64,000 bases of DNA, taken from positions 1 through 64,000 of the forward strand of contig NZ_QBUY01000003.1 in assembly GCF_003121405.1 (NCBI RefSeq), given 5' to 3'. Made by a program: the position numbers and the translations under genes. Numbering within the stretch: the stretch's first letter is position 1; each line of letters opens with the position of its first letter. The DNA comes from Paraburkholderia sp. C35 (GTDB lineage Bacteria; Pseudomonadota; Gammaproteobacteria; Burkholderiales; Burkholderiaceae). The notes beneath the pieces were generated by a model that was not told where the DNA came from, did not search any database, and worked only from the letters and a program-made list of their open reading frames with translations. Of this stretch, positions 19,831-28,942 are shown in pieces.

Positions 19831-21030
19831 TTGAATCACGACGATCCGCACGGCGCGCTCGCCTGGCCTTTCTTCGAAGCGCGTCATCGTACGCTGGCCG
19901 ATGGCATAGAAACGTGGGCGGCACAACATCTTGCGCACATCCAGCATGACGACATCGATCAAACCTGTCGCCAACTGGTGCGAGCACTCGGCGAAGGCGG
20001 CTGGCTGAAGTATGGCGTCGGCGGCACGCAATACGGCGGACATGGCGAGACGATCGACACCCGCGCCGTGTGCCTGCTGCGTGAAACGCTCGCGAAGCAC
20101 GACGGTCTCGCTGACTTCGCGCTCGCGATGCAAGGCCTCGGTTCCGGTGCGATCACGCTGGCAGGCACGCACGAACAGAAGCTGCGCTATCTGCCGCGCG
20201 TCGCGAACGGCGAAGCACTCGCGGCGTTCGCGTTGTCCGAACCCGAAGCCGGTTCCGACGTGGCCGCGATGGCATTGCAGGCGCGCGAGGATGGCGATCA
20301 CTACATCCTCGACGGCGACAAGACGTGGATCTCGAACGGCGGCATCGCGGATTTCTACGTCGTGTTCGCCAGAACCAATGAAGCGCCTGGCGCGCGCGGC
20401 ATCAGCGCCTTCATCGTCGATGCCGATACGCCGGGTTTGCAGATTGCCGAGCGTATCGACGTGATTGCGCCGCATCCGCTTGCGCGGCTGCATTTCGCCA
20501 GCGCACGCGTGCCGCGCAGCCAGATGCTCGGCGCGCCCGGCGAAGGCTTCAAGATCGCGATGCGTACGCTCGATATCTTTCGAACGTCGGTTGCGGCGGC
20601 GTCGCTGGGCTTCGCACGGCGCGCCATGCAGGAAGGGCTCGAGCGAGCCGCGTCGCGCAAGATGTTCGGCCAGACACTCGGCGACTTCCAGCTGACCCAG
20701 GCAAAACTTGCACAGATGGCGCTCACCATCGACAGCAGCGCGCTGCTCGTCTATCGCGCGGCCTGGTTGCGCGATCAGGGCGAAAGCGTCACGCGCGAAG
20801 CGGCCATGGCGAAGTGGCACGCGAGTGAAGGCGCGCAGCAGGTGATCGACGCCGCCGTGCAACTGTGGGGCGGCATGGGCGTGCAAAGCGGCACCACCGT
20901 CGAGCGGTTGTATCGCGAGATTCGCGCGCTGCGCATCTATGAAGGCGCGACGGAAGTGCAGCAACTGATTGTCGGGCGCGACCTGCTCAAGGCGCACGCG
21001 GCGGCGCAGGAACAGGAGCGCGCGCGATGA
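19831..21030 (+). CDS. Acyl-CoA dehydrogenase
   Basis: A flavin acyl-CoA dehydrogenase (about 399 residues) that would introduce a double bond in a ring-derived acyl-CoA intermediate. The frame is open far upstream through the preceding gene, but the real start is best placed at the TTG at 19831, 2 bases after the hydratase stop and 7 bases after a GGAG site. From there the N-terminus matches the family ([19 protein letters not shown]). Signature blocks: [34 protein letters not shown], and [18 protein letters not shown] with the probable catalytic Glu in IYEG. The stop overlaps the thioesterase start by 4 bases. Confidence 0.88.
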   Translation: MNHDDPHGALAWPFFEARHRTLADGIETWAAQHLAHIQHDDIDQTCRQLVRALGEGGWLKYGVGGTQYGGHGETIDTRAVCLLRETLAKHDGLADFALAMQGLGSGAITLAGTHEQKLRYLPRVANGEALAAFALSEPEAGSDVAAMALQAREDGDHYILDGDKTWISNGGIADFYVVFARTNEAPGARGISAFIVDADTPGLQIAERIDVIAPHPLARLHFASARVPRSQMLGAPGEGFKIAMRTLDIFRTSVAAASLGFARRAMQEGLERAASRKMFGQTLGDFQLTQAKLAQMALTIDSSALLVYRAAWLRDQGESVTREAAMAKWHASEGAQQVIDAAVQLWGGMGVQSGTTVERLYREIRALRIYEGATEVQQLIVGRDLLKAHAAAQEQERAR

Positions 21031-21470
21031 GCGCCACGTTCGACATGCCGATGCGCATCCGTTTTGCACACTGCGATCCCGCGGGCATCGTCTATTTTCC
21101 GCAGTATCTGGTGATGACGAACATGCTCGTCGAAGAGTGGTTCAACGAGCGGCTTGCCATCGACTACGCGCACATGATCCAGACGCGGCGTGTCGGCCTG
21201 CCTATCGTCAAGCTCGATTGCGAGTTTTCAAAGCCGAGCCGTATGGGCGAGACGATCACGCTTGCATTGGACGTCACGCGCATTGGGCGCCGTTCGATTG
21301 GCATCGAGATCGTCGCCCGTTGCAACGATGAAGTGCGTTTTCGCGCAGCGCAGGTACTGGTCACGACATCGCAGGAAAGCGGCCAGTCGATCGACATTCC
21401 CAACGATATTGCCGCCGCGCTCGCTGGCTTCGCGCCACACGCCGTTCAATCCGAGGAGACACGCTCATGA
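21027..21470 (+). CDS. Hotdog-fold acyl-CoA thioesterase (4-hydroxybenzoyl-CoA thioesterase-like)
   Basis: A hotdog thioesterase (147 residues) of the 4-hydroxybenzoyl-CoA thioesterase/YbgC type. The hallmark block [19 protein letters not shown] at residues 11-29 contains the catalytic Asp (in [10 protein letters not shown]). It probably releases CoA from an aromatic or alicyclic thioester, either as a pathway step or to rescue stalled CoA esters. It overlaps the acyl-CoA dehydrogenase at its 5' end and the Rid gene at its 3' end, each by 4 bases, so it is tightly embedded in the operon. Confidence 0.87.
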   Translation: MSATFDMPMRIRFAHCDPAGIVYFPQYLVMTNMLVEEWFNERLAIDYAHMIQTRRVGLPIVKLDCEFSKPSRMGETITLALDVTRIGRRSIGIEIVARCNDEVRFRAAQVLVTTSQESGQSIDIPNDIAAALAGFAPHAVQSEETRS

Positions 21471-21865
21471 AGAAACGATCGCTTCTGCCCGCAGGCTGGG
21501 TCAAGCCGAAAGGCTATGCGAACGGTGTCGCGGCGAGCGGCACGCAGGTGTTCATCGCCGGACAGATCGGCTGGGACGAAGCAGCGCGCATGACCAGCGA
21601 TCAATTCGCCGGGCAGGCCATCCAGGCGCTGCGCAATGTGCTCGCCGTGCTGCACGAAGCAGGCGGACGTCCCGAGCATCTCGTGCGCATGACGTGGTAC
21701 GTGACGGACAAGCGCGAATACCTCGCGTCGCTGAAAGAGATTGGCCAGGCATTCCGCGAACTGATCGGCGATTACGACATTGCGATGAGCGCCGTACAGG
21801 TCGTTGCGTTGATCGAAGACGACGCCAGAGTGGAGATAGAAGCAACCGCTGTGATTACAGACTAG
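21467..21865 (+). CDS. Rid (RidA/YjgF) family protein without the catalytic arginine
   Basis: A Rid-superfamily protein (132 residues). The family blocks ASGTQVFIAGQIGWD, LRNVLAVLHEAGGRPEHLVRMTWYVTD and VEIEATAVI are clear. In RidA an arginine in the VEVARLP segment binds the substrate carboxylate; here that segment reads VQVVALIED (residues 112-119) and contains no Arg. Rid classes lacking this residue are not established imine deaminases. Placement directly before the 2-aminobenzoate-CoA ligase suggests a role with an amino- or imino-ring intermediate, but the missing Arg argues against simple RidA chemistry. Confidence 0.87.
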   Translation: MKKRSLLPAGWVKPKGYANGVAASGTQVFIAGQIGWDEAARMTSDQFAGQAIQALRNVLAVLHEAGGRPEHLVRMTWYVTDKREYLASLKEIGQAFRELIGDYDIAMSAVQVVALIEDDARVEIEATAVITD

Positions 21866-21917
21866 ACACGCAGACCACGCCGTTTCGCACACCACGCACG
21901 TATGGCAGGGGAGTTTC

Positions 21918-23561
21918 ATGATGGAACCGTCAGCTCACGTCGATACTTTTGCGCGCGACCACTTGCCGCCGCAGGAACAATGGCCGGTGTTCCTGCTCGA
22001 CAATCCGGATGTCGCGTATCCGGCGCGTTTCAACTGCGCGACCGAACTGCTCGATCGTGCGGTGGAAAACGGGCATGGCAATCGCCCTGCTGTGTGGTCC
22101 GAAATCGACGGCAAGCCGCATGCGACCACGTATGGCGAACTGCTCGCGATGGTCAATCGCAGCGCGCATGTGCTGATCGACGACATGCGTTTGCAGCCTG
22201 GCAATCGCGTGCTGTTGCGCGGACCGAATACGCTGCAGATGGCCGTCGCGTTTCTCGCAGCGTTGAAGGCGGGTCTCGTCGTCGTGCCGACCATGCCTCT
22301 GCTGCGTGCGAAAGAACTCAAGCAGATCATCGACAAAGCGCATATCCGCGCAGCACTATGCGATACGCGTCTCACGGAAGAACTCGCGCGCTGCACGACG
22401 CGAGGCGACGAGTTCTTTTGCGAAGGCCTGACGAACACGCTGGTCTTTCACGATGAAGATGCAGCCGGTTCGCTCGAAACGCTCGCCGCCTCGAAACCCG
22501 CTGATTTCAAGGCCCGCGACACCGCCTCCGACGATGTCTGCCTGATCGCCTTCACCAGCGGCACGACAGGCGCACCCAAGGGCTGCATGCATTTTCATCG
22601 CGACGTGCTCGCGATGTGCGACCTGTTTCCGCGTCACATCCTGAAGCCCTCCGCCGACGATATCTTCTGCGGCACGCCGCCGCTTGCTTTCACGTTCGGC
22701 CTTGGCGGGCTGCTGTGCTTTCCGTTGCGCGCAGGCGCATCGACCGTGCTGATCGAAAAGCAGACGCCTGAAATGCTGCTGCAAAACGTCGAGCGCTTTC
22801 GCGCCACGGTGATGTTTACCGCGCCAACTTTCTATCGGCAGATGGCACCGTTGATTCCGCGTTTCGATATCGCATCACTGAAGAAGACTGTGTCCGCTGG
22901 CGAAGCGCTGCCCGATTCGACGCGCGCATTGTGGCGTGACGCGAGCGGCATCGAGATGATCGACGGCATTGGCGGCACGGAGCTGATTCATATTTTCATC
23001 TCGTCGGCGGGACATGATGTGCGGCCGCATGCAATCGGCAAGGCCGTGCCTGGCTATATCGTGCAAGCCGTCGACGACGACATGCGCCCCGTTCCCGCCG
23101 GCACGCTGGGCAAGCTTGCAGTGCGCGGCCCGACCGGCTGCCGCTATCTCGCCGACGAGCGCCAGCGCAAGTTCGTGCGCGACGGCTGGAATCTGCCCGG
23201 CGATTCCGTTTATATCGACGAAGACGGCTATGTGTTCTATCAGGCACGCGCCGACGACATGATCGTTTCGGCTGGCTACAACATCTCGGGCCCGGAAGTG
23301 GAAAGCGTGCTGATGCAACACAAGGCCGTCGCCGAATGCGGCGTAATCGGCGTGCCCGACGAAACGCGTGGCCAGATCGTGAAGGCCTTCGTCGTGCTCA
23401 ATGCAGGCTTTAGCGCCGACGAGAAACTGGTCGCGGAGTTGCAGGAATTCGTGAAGAATACCGTTGCGCCGTACAAGTATCCGCGCGTCGTGGCCTTTAT
23501 CGACGCGCTGCCTCGCACGGAAACCGGCAAGCTCAAGCGGTTCGCTTTGCGTGCGATGTAG
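21918..23561 (+). CDS. abmG: 2-aminobenzoate-CoA ligase (benzoate-CoA ligase family)
   Basis: An ANL-superfamily acid:CoA ligase (547 residues) that should activate anthranilate to 2-aminobenzoyl-CoA, feeding the monooxygenase/reductase at the start of the cluster. The AMP-binding P-loop FTSGTTGAPKGC lies near residue 212, the IGGTELIHIF block in the middle, and the A10 lysine in TGKLKRF near 537. Two ATG codons (21918 and 21921) follow a GGGGAG site; the second has the better spacing. Substrate assignment comes from the family and cluster; benzoate or salicylate cannot be excluded from sequence alone. Confidence 0.87.
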   Translation: MMEPSAHVDTFARDHLPPQEQWPVFLLDNPDVAYPARFNCATELLDRAVENGHGNRPAVWSEIDGKPHATTYGELLAMVNRSAHVLIDDMRLQPGNRVLLRGPNTLQMAVAFLAALKAGLVVVPTMPLLRAKELKQIIDKAHIRAALCDTRLTEELARCTTRGDEFFCEGLTNTLVFHDEDAAGSLETLAASKPADFKARDTASDDVCLIAFTSGTTGAPKGCMHFHRDVLAMCDLFPRHILKPSADDIFCGTPPLAFTFGLGGLLCFPLRAGASTVLIEKQTPEMLLQNVERFRATVMFTAPTFYRQMAPLIPRFDIASLKKTVSAGEALPDSTRALWRDASGIEMIDGIGGTELIHIFISSAGHDVRPHAIGKAVPGYIVQAVDDDMRPVPAGTLGKLAVRGPTGCRYLADERQRKFVRDGWNLPGDSVYIDEDGYVFYQARADDMIVSAGYNISGPEVESVLMQHKAVAECGVIGVPDETRGQIVKAFVVLNAGFSADEKLVAELQEFVKNTVAPYKYPRVVAFIDALPRTETGKLKRFALRAM

Positions 23562-23648
23562 CGCAGCCTGATGCTTCATTCGATAGCGGCAAGCGGTTGA
23601 GGCGACGATGCGCGCAGTCCCCGTCTTCCCACAATCGAGGAGCATTCG

Positions 23649-24872
23649 ATGGCCGGTTCCTTTATCGAAGTCGCCGCACACGATGGCGGCCGTTTCAACG
23701 CATACGTAGCGCGCCCGGCGCAAGGCTCTGGCCCCGGCCTCGTGCTGCTGCAAGAAATTTTCGGCATCAACGATTACCTGAAGCAGACCGCCGACCGCTA
23801 TGCCGAAGAAGGCTACGTCGTGCTGGTACCCGATCTGTTCTGGCGCATGCAGCCCAATGTCGTGCTCGGCTACGACGGCGACGACATGAAACGCGCGCTC
23901 GATCTCCACGCGAAGTTCGATATCGATCTCGGCGTGCAAGATATCGCCACATCCGTCGACGCCCTGCGTGCGCTACCCGAGCAGCAAGGCAAGGTCGGCA
24001 CGATCGGTTACTGCCTGGGCGGCAAGCTCGCACTGCTGGCCGCGTCACGCACGAATGTGGATTGCGCGGTGAGCTACTACGGCGTCGGGCTGGAAGCGTA
24101 TCTCGACGAAGTGAAGAACATTCGTTGCCCGATGGTGTTTCATTTCGCCGAGAACGATGCGTATTGTCCGCCGCCCGTGCGTGAACCGATCATCGCCGCG
24201 TTTCGCGCGCATGGGAACATCGAGAGCTATGTGTATCCGGGCTGCGATCACGCGTTCGCCTCGCCGGCACGCCCGCAGTACGACAAGCCCGCTGCAATGA
24301 TGGCCTACTCGCGCACGCTGTCGCTGCTGCGCAAGGTGCTCGGTCCCGTCTACGACCTCAACACGTTGTGGGAGCAACATTGCTACTTCGAGTTCGCGAC
24401 ACGCGACGTCGAAGCCGTGATGCCGACCATGGTCGCGCAACCCTACGTCAACCACGTGCCGACAATGACAGGCGGCGTAGGTTACGACAACCTCAAGCGC
24501 TTCTATACGAATCACTTCGTCAATTCGAATCCACCCGATACGAAGCTGATTCCGATTTCGCGGACCATCGGCTCGGATCGCATCGTCGATGAATTCATCT
24601 TCGCTTGCACGCATAGTTGCGAGATCGACTGGCTGCTGCCGGGCGTTGCGCCGACGGGCAAGTACTTCGAGGTGCCGATGCTCGCGGTGGTCTGCTTCCG
24701 CGGCGACAAGCTGTACAACGAGCATATCTACTGGGATCAGGCATCCGTGCTCGTGCAGGTGGGCTTGCTCGATCCGAAGGGCTTGCCTGTCGCGGGGATC
24801 GAAAGCGCACGGAAACTGCTCGATGAAAAGCTGCCGTCGAATGAACTGATGGGCGGTAAGTGGTCGAAGTAA
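23649..24872 (+). CDS. Dienelactone hydrolase fused to an NTF2/SnoaL-like domain
   Basis: Two domains in one chain (407 residues). Residues 1 to about 225 are a dienelactone hydrolase/carboxymethylenebutenolidase with an intact triad: Cys122 in GYCLGGK, Asp170 in ENDAYCPP and His201 in CDHAF, at nearly the canonical DLH positions. From about residue 240 (LWEQHCYFEFATRDVEAVM) a second domain of about 165 residues has the look of an NTF2/SnoaL-like cone fold, with Trp, His and Tyr residues that could line a pocket. The start follows GAGGAG with good spacing. It lies 87 bases after the CoA ligase on the same strand and may belong to the same regulon, perhaps hydrolysing a lactone side product. 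Confidence 0.85.
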   Translation: MAGSFIEVAAHDGGRFNAYVARPAQGSGPGLVLLQEIFGINDYLKQTADRYAEEGYVVLVPDLFWRMQPNVVLGYDGDDMKRALDLHAKFDIDLGVQDIATSVDALRALPEQQGKVGTIGYCLGGKLALLAASRTNVDCAVSYYGVGLEAYLDEVKNIRCPMVFHFAENDAYCPPPVREPIIAAFRAHGNIESYVYPGCDHAFASPARPQYDKPAAMMAYSRTLSLLRKVLGPVYDLNTLWEQHCYFEFATRDVEAVMPTMVAQPYVNHVPTMTGGVGYDNLKRFYTNHFVNSNPPDTKLIPISRTIGSDRIVDEFIFACTHSCEIDWLLPGVAPTGKYFEVPMLAVVCFRGDKLYNEHIYWDQASVLVQVGLLDPKGLPVAGIESARKLLDEKLPSNELMGGKWSK

Positions 24873-24898
24873 AGGTTGCGAGCACATCATGATGAATA

Positions 24899-24922
24899 GA
24901 GGCCGCCCTCTCGCGCGGCCTC
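24899..24922 (+). terminator. Hairpin after the aminobenzoate cluster (possible terminator)
   Basis: A perfect 8-bp stem, GAGGCCGC (24899-24906) with GCGGCCTC (24915-24922), encloses an 8-base loop 27 bases after the dienelactone hydrolase stop. It lacks a T-run, so it is at best a weak intrinsic terminator or an mRNA 3'-end stabiliser. Confidence 0.4.
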
Positions 24923-24977
24923 GTATGATGGTCGCTCCGCCGACGTCCGGCCTTTCCAGGCGATCCGCCGCCAGCTC

Positions 24978-25649
24978 ATGCTCACCGTCCATCACCTGAA
25001 CAACTCCCGTTCGCAGCGCGTGCTGTGGCTGCTCGAAGAACTCGGCGTGCCGTACGAGATCAAACGTTACGAGCGCGATCCGAAGACGATGCTGGCACCG
25101 CCTGAACTGCGCGCCGTTCATCCACTCGGCAAATCGCCTGTCGTCACCGATAATGGTCAGACCCTTGCCGAATCCGGCGCGATCATCGAGTATCTGCTCG
25201 AGCGCTACGGCGAAGGCCGCTTCGAGCCTGCTGCGGGCACGCCCGAGCGTCAGAAGTTCAGATACTGGATGCACTACGCGGAAGGCTCGGCCATGCCGCC
25301 GTTGTTGCTGAAGCTGGTTGCGATGCGTATCGGCAGTGCGCCGATGCCGTTCTTTGCAAAGCCGATCGCAAAGAAGATCGCGGCCACATTGCAGTCGAGC
25401 TTTGTCGATCCGCAGATTGCGCTGCATATGCGTTTTATCGAAGATTCGCTGCGCGAGACGGGTTACTTTGCGGGCAACGATTTCACCGCCGCCGATATCC
25501 AGATGAGCTTCCCGCTCGAAGCCGCGACGGCACGCGGCAACCGCGATGCGAAATTTCCGTCTATCGCGCGTTTTCTCGACACGATTCATGCCCGGCCCGC
25601 GTATCAGCGCGCACTGGAACGCGGCGGCAAGTACGAATTGTTGAGCTGA
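24978..25649 (+). CDS. Glutathione S-transferase
   Basis: A cytosolic GST (223 residues). The N-terminal thioredoxin-like domain begins LTVHHLNNSRSQRVLWLLEELGVPYE, with the likely catalytic Ser in NNSRSQR, the cis-Pro region HPLGKSPVV and the GSH-binding LAESGAIIEYLLERY. The C-terminal helical domain covers roughly residues 90-223. GSTs of this beta/YfcF-like kind detoxify electrophiles; substrate unknown. It stands alone between the aromatic cluster and an efflux pump. Confidence 0.88.
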   Translation: MLTVHHLNNSRSQRVLWLLEELGVPYEIKRYERDPKTMLAPPELRAVHPLGKSPVVTDNGQTLAESGAIIEYLLERYGEGRFEPAAGTPERQKFRYWMHYAEGSAMPPLLLKLVAMRIGSAPMPFFAKPIAKKIAATLQSSFVDPQIALHMRFIEDSLRETGYFAGNDFTAADIQMSFPLEAATARGNRDAKFPSIARFLDTIHARPAYQRALERGGKYELLS

Positions 25650-25757
25650 AACCTGTCGATTCCCGCTGCCCTCGATCGTCGTATATGAACGGGCGGTGCG
25701 CGTCGCGGCCATCGCTCATATTGCAATAGCACACCTGGCCATGGAGGGCACGCGCGC

Positions 25758-27227
25758 ATGACGCATAACATCGAAGGCAACAAACGCTGGCTCGCACTGG
25801 TCGTGCTGTGCATGGGCGTGCTGATGATCGTGCTCGACACGACCATCGTCAACGTCGCGCTGCCGTCCATCGCCGCCGATCTGGGCTTTTCGGAAACCGC
25901 ACTGGTGTGGGTGGTCAACGCCTATATGCTGACCTTCGGCGGCTTCCTGCTGCTCGGTGGACGGCTCGGCGATCTTTACGGGCATCGCAAGCTGTTTCTG
26001 GCGGGCATTACGCTGTTCACGCTCGCGTCGCTTGCGTGCGGGATGGCGAACTCGCAGGTCATGCTGGTTTGCGCGCGGGCGATTCAAGGGCTTGGCGGCG
26101 CAGTGGTGTCGGCCGTGTCGCTGTCGCTCATCATGAATCTGTTCACCGAAGAAGGCGAACGCGCCAAGGCCATGGGCGTGTACGGCTTCGTGTGCGCGGG
26201 TGGTGGCAGCATCGGTGTGCTGCTCGGCGGGCTGCTGACCAATCTGCTTAGCTGGCACTGGATCTTTCTGGTCAATCTGCCTATCGGCATCGCCGTGTAT
26301 GCGGCGTGCCTTGCCTTGCTGCCGGCAGGCCGCGGGCATGCGCATGGCGAACGGCTCGATGTCGCGGGCGCGGCAACTGTCACCGCTTCGCTGATGCTGG
26401 CCGTCTATGCCATCGTCAACGGTAACGAGGCGGGGTGGCTGTCCGCGCAAACGGTCGGCCTGATCGTGATCGCGCTGGCATTGCTCGGCGCGTTTCTCAT
26501 CATCGAAGCGCGCGTCGAGCATCCGTTGATGCCGCTCAAGCTCTTCACGCTGCGCAATGTCGCAACGGCCAATGTGGTCGGCGTGTTGTGGGCGGCCGCC
26601 ATGTTCGCGTGGTTCTTCATCTCGGCGCTGTATCTGCAACGCGTGCTCGGTTACGCGCCGCTGCAGGTCGGCCTTGCGTTCCTGCCCGCCAACCTGATTA
26701 TGGGGTTCTTCTCGCTCGGTCTGTCGGCGCGCATGGTGATGCGCTTCGGCATCCGCAAGCCGCTGGCCGTTGGCCTGTTTCTCGCTGCGCTCGGCTTGCT
26801 GCTGTTCGCGCGTGCGCCTGTCGATGGACACTTCGTGGTCGACGTGCTGCCCGGCATGGTGCTGCTCGGCATCGGCGCGGGTGTCGCGTTCAATCCGCTG
26901 CTGCTCGCGGCAATGAGCGACGTCGATCCATCCGATTCGGGCCTCGCATCGGGCATCGTCAACACGGCGTTCATGATGGGCGGCGCCTTGGGCCTCGCCG
27001 TGCTGGCCAGTCTCGCGGCAGCGCGTTCAGCGAGCGGCGGCGCGCAACTGGCCGACACGCCCGCAGCGCTCGCGAGCGGTTATCACATTGCGTTTCTGTT
27101 CGGCGCGATCTTTGCAGCGATGGCAGCGTCGATTGGCGGCGCGTGGCTGCGGCCCGGCGCGCAGACGGTTGCCCAACAGGCCGGCGACGACAAAGCGCTG
27201 AAGCAGCAAATGGAGCAATCGCCATGA
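25758..27227 (+). CDS. DHA2 family (EmrB/QacA) MFS drug exporter
   Basis: A major-facilitator drug:proton antiporter (489 residues) predicted to have 14 membrane segments. The DHA2 signature in helix 1 (LDTTIVNVALPSIAADLG) and motif A in the loop after helix 2 (GGRLGDLYGHRKLF) are intact, and AIQGLGGAVVSAVSLSLI is a typical motif B/C area. Located in the inner membrane. No adjacent membrane-fusion (EmrA-like) gene is present, so it may act alone. An AraC/GyrI-type regulator starts 98 bases downstream on the same strand and is a plausible controller. Confidence 0.9.
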   Translation: MTHNIEGNKRWLALVVLCMGVLMIVLDTTIVNVALPSIAADLGFSETALVWVVNAYMLTFGGFLLLGGRLGDLYGHRKLFLAGITLFTLASLACGMANSQVMLVCARAIQGLGGAVVSAVSLSLIMNLFTEEGERAKAMGVYGFVCAGGGSIGVLLGGLLTNLLSWHWIFLVNLPIGIAVYAACLALLPAGRGHAHGERLDVAGAATVTASLMLAVYAIVNGNEAGWLSAQTVGLIVIALALLGAFLIIEARVEHPLMPLKLFTLRNVATANVVGVLWAAAMFAWFFISALYLQRVLGYAPLQVGLAFLPANLIMGFFSLGLSARMVMRFGIRKPLAVGLFLAALGLLLFARAPVDGHFVVDVLPGMVLLGIGAGVAFNPLLLAAMSDVDPSDSGLASGIVNTAFMMGGALGLAVLASLAAARSASGGAQLADTPAALASGYHIAFLFGAIFAAMAASIGGAWLRPGAQTVAQQAGDDKALKQQMEQSP

Positions 27228-27325
27228 GGCGGACTACGGATATGCCGTAAGCAGAACCGCAAGCGCGATCAAATGAGCCGACGTCTCGCTCGATATGCTG
27301 GGTTCATGCCTTTACGAGAGTCCGC

Positions 27326-28183
27326 ATGAACCCGCCAGGAAACCCTGCCGGCAAGGCGCTGTGGTTTATCGAAAGCTTTTTCCACGGCGAATTGTCACTC
27401 GACGATATCGCGGCTTGCGGTTGCGTGTCGCGCTTTCATCTGTCGCGCGCATTTGAAGCCGCGACCGGTTACGCGGTGATGCGCTACGTCCGCGCGCGCC
27501 GTCTGACGGAAGCGGCGCGGCGTCTTGCTGGCGGCGCGCCGGATATTCTCGCCGTCGCAGTCGATGCAGGTTACGGCTCTCACGAGGCATTCACGCGCGC
27601 GTTTCGCGACCAGTTTGGGCTCACGCCCGAAGCGTTGCGCGCGCAAGGTCATCTCGACAACATTGCACTCGTGGAGCCGATCAAAATGGATCAATCTCTT
27701 CTCGCCCATCTCGAAGCGCCGCGTTTCGTCGACGGCAAGCCATTGCTCGTCGCGGGACTCAGCGAGCGGTATCACTGTGAAAGCAGTTCGGGCATTCCCG
27801 CGCAATGGCAGCGCTTCAACGCGATCTTCGGCAAGGTGCCGGGGCAGGTCGGCAACATCGCTTACGGTGTCAGCTATAACGCCGACGACTCGGGCAACTT
27901 CGATTATCTGTGCGGCGTCGAAGTGGCCGATTTCTCGGCCTTGCCGGAAGAACTGAGTCGCGTGCGTATCGGTGCGCAGCGCTATGCAGTGTTCACGCAT
28001 CGCGAGCACATATCGACGATCCGCCGCACGTGGAACACGATCTGGAACAAGTGGCTGCCCGAATCGGGTCACGCACCCGCCGATGCGCCCAACTTCGAGC
28101 GCTACAGCGAGCAGTTCAACCCGGTGACGGGCATGGGCGGACTCGAGATCTGGCTGCCGCTGCGCAGCCAGGCAATCGCGTAA
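27326..28183 (+). CDS. AraC family regulator with GyrI-like ligand domain
   Basis: A Rob-type regulator (285 residues): an N-terminal AraC DNA-binding domain (residues 8-110, with two helix-turn-helix units around LSLDDIAACGCVSRFHLSRAF and ILAVAVDAGYGSHEAFTRAF) followed by a GyrI-like effector-binding domain (about 125-283). This order is typical of regulators sensing hydrophobic drugs or detergents, and the preceding gene is a multidrug exporter. It converges with the flavin reductase gene, with one base between stops. Confidence 0.9.
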   Translation: MNPPGNPAGKALWFIESFFHGELSLDDIAACGCVSRFHLSRAFEAATGYAVMRYVRARRLTEAARRLAGGAPDILAVAVDAGYGSHEAFTRAFRDQFGLTPEALRAQGHLDNIALVEPIKMDQSLLAHLEAPRFVDGKPLLVAGLSERYHCESSSGIPAQWQRFNAIFGKVPGQVGNIAYGVSYNADDSGNFDYLCGVEVADFSALPEELSRVRIGAQRYAVFTHREHISTIRRTWNTIWNKWLPESGHAPADAPNFERYSEQFNPVTGMGGLEIWLPLRSQAIA

Positions 28184-28184
28184 A

Positions 28185-28769
28185 TCAGCCCTTGCCGTCG
28201 AGCGGCGCGGCTTCGACTTCGAAGGTATCGCCCGTTTCGAAGAAGGTGCCGCCCGCTACATAGTGGCAGGTGCGCATGTCGTGGTCGTCGCCGAAATGCC
28301 AGCGGTTCTCCGAATAGACCCGGCTGTCCGCATAGCACGCGACCACTTCGGCGAGGATCAGGTCGTGCCGCTGGGCGTCGTCGGGGATCACCTTGCATTC
28401 GAACCACGCGACACAGCCTTCGAGCATCGGCACGTCGATTTTTTCGGCGGGAAAAGTCTTGAGTTCGAGCGCGGCGAATTTATCGATTTCGACGCCCGCG
28501 TTCGATCCGACCGCGAGCGTGTGCCGCGCAAAGCCGCGCGTGGGCAGTTGCAGGCCGAACACGCCGCTCGCCTCGACAAGCTGGCGCGTTAACGTCTTCG
28601 CGTCGATCACGACGACGACTTTAGGCGGCATGAAGTCAAGCGGCATCGCCCACGAGGCCGCCATGACGTTCGTGCGCCCTTCGTACGCGCTGGTGATCAG
28701 CGTGACGGGACCATGGTTCAGAAGGCGCGTCGCGCGCGCCAGATCGACGGGTTGCCGGAATGCTTGCAT
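28185..28769 (-). CDS. Flavin reductase family protein (flavoprotein oxygenase-like)
   Basis: A split-barrel FMN-binding protein (194 residues) of the flavin reductase domain family. The N-terminus MQAFRQPVDLARATRLLNHG, the central VMAASWAMPLDFMPPKVVVVI block (residues 35-55) and GLQLPTRGFAR support this. Such proteins reduce FMN for a partner oxygenase or act as standalone flavoenzymes; no partner monooxygenase is adjacent. The open frame extends upstream to 28850, but the ATG at 28769 has an AAGG site at 6-base spacing and gives the usual length. Confidence 0.85.
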   Translation of the reverse strand: MQAFRQPVDLARATRLLNHGPVTLITSAYEGRTNVMAASWAMPLDFMPPKVVVVIDAKTLTRQLVEASGVFGLQLPTRGFARHTLAVGSNAGVEIDKFAALELKTFPAEKIDVPMLEGCVAWFECKVIPDDAQRHDLILAEVVACYADSRVYSENRWHFGDDHDMRTCHYVAGGTFFETGDTFEVEAAPLDGKG

Positions 28770-28888
28770 GAGAGACCTTCGCGATTTCGATCGATGCATT
28801 CTAGCGAAGGTCGGCAAAACGCGACGACTGCGCGCCGCCTGGTCGGGCAAGCGCTCGGATCTACGTTTGGACAGATATGCCGCAGTGC

Positions 28889-28919
28889 AAAAAAAAAACG
28901 GCGGCGCCAGTGCGCCGCC
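28889..28919 (-). terminator. Rho-independent terminator of the small acidic protein gene
   Basis: On the minus strand an 8-bp GGCGGCGC/GCGCCGCC stem (28919-28900) with a 4-base loop is followed directly by ten T residues (28898-28889). It lies about 23 bases past the stop of the gene at 28943-29269, on its strand. This is the clearest intrinsic terminator in the window. Confidence 0.9.
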
Positions 28920-28942
28920 CGCAGATTCGCATCAATTCGCAG

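Noticed and set aside
15241..23561. Idea that the cluster degrades salicylate through salicylyl-CoA 5-hydroxylase
   Set aside because: The fused OYE domain and the Rid, hydratase and dehydrogenase genes fit the 2-aminobenzoyl-CoA route better; no gentisate dioxygenase gene is present. It remains a secondary possibility.
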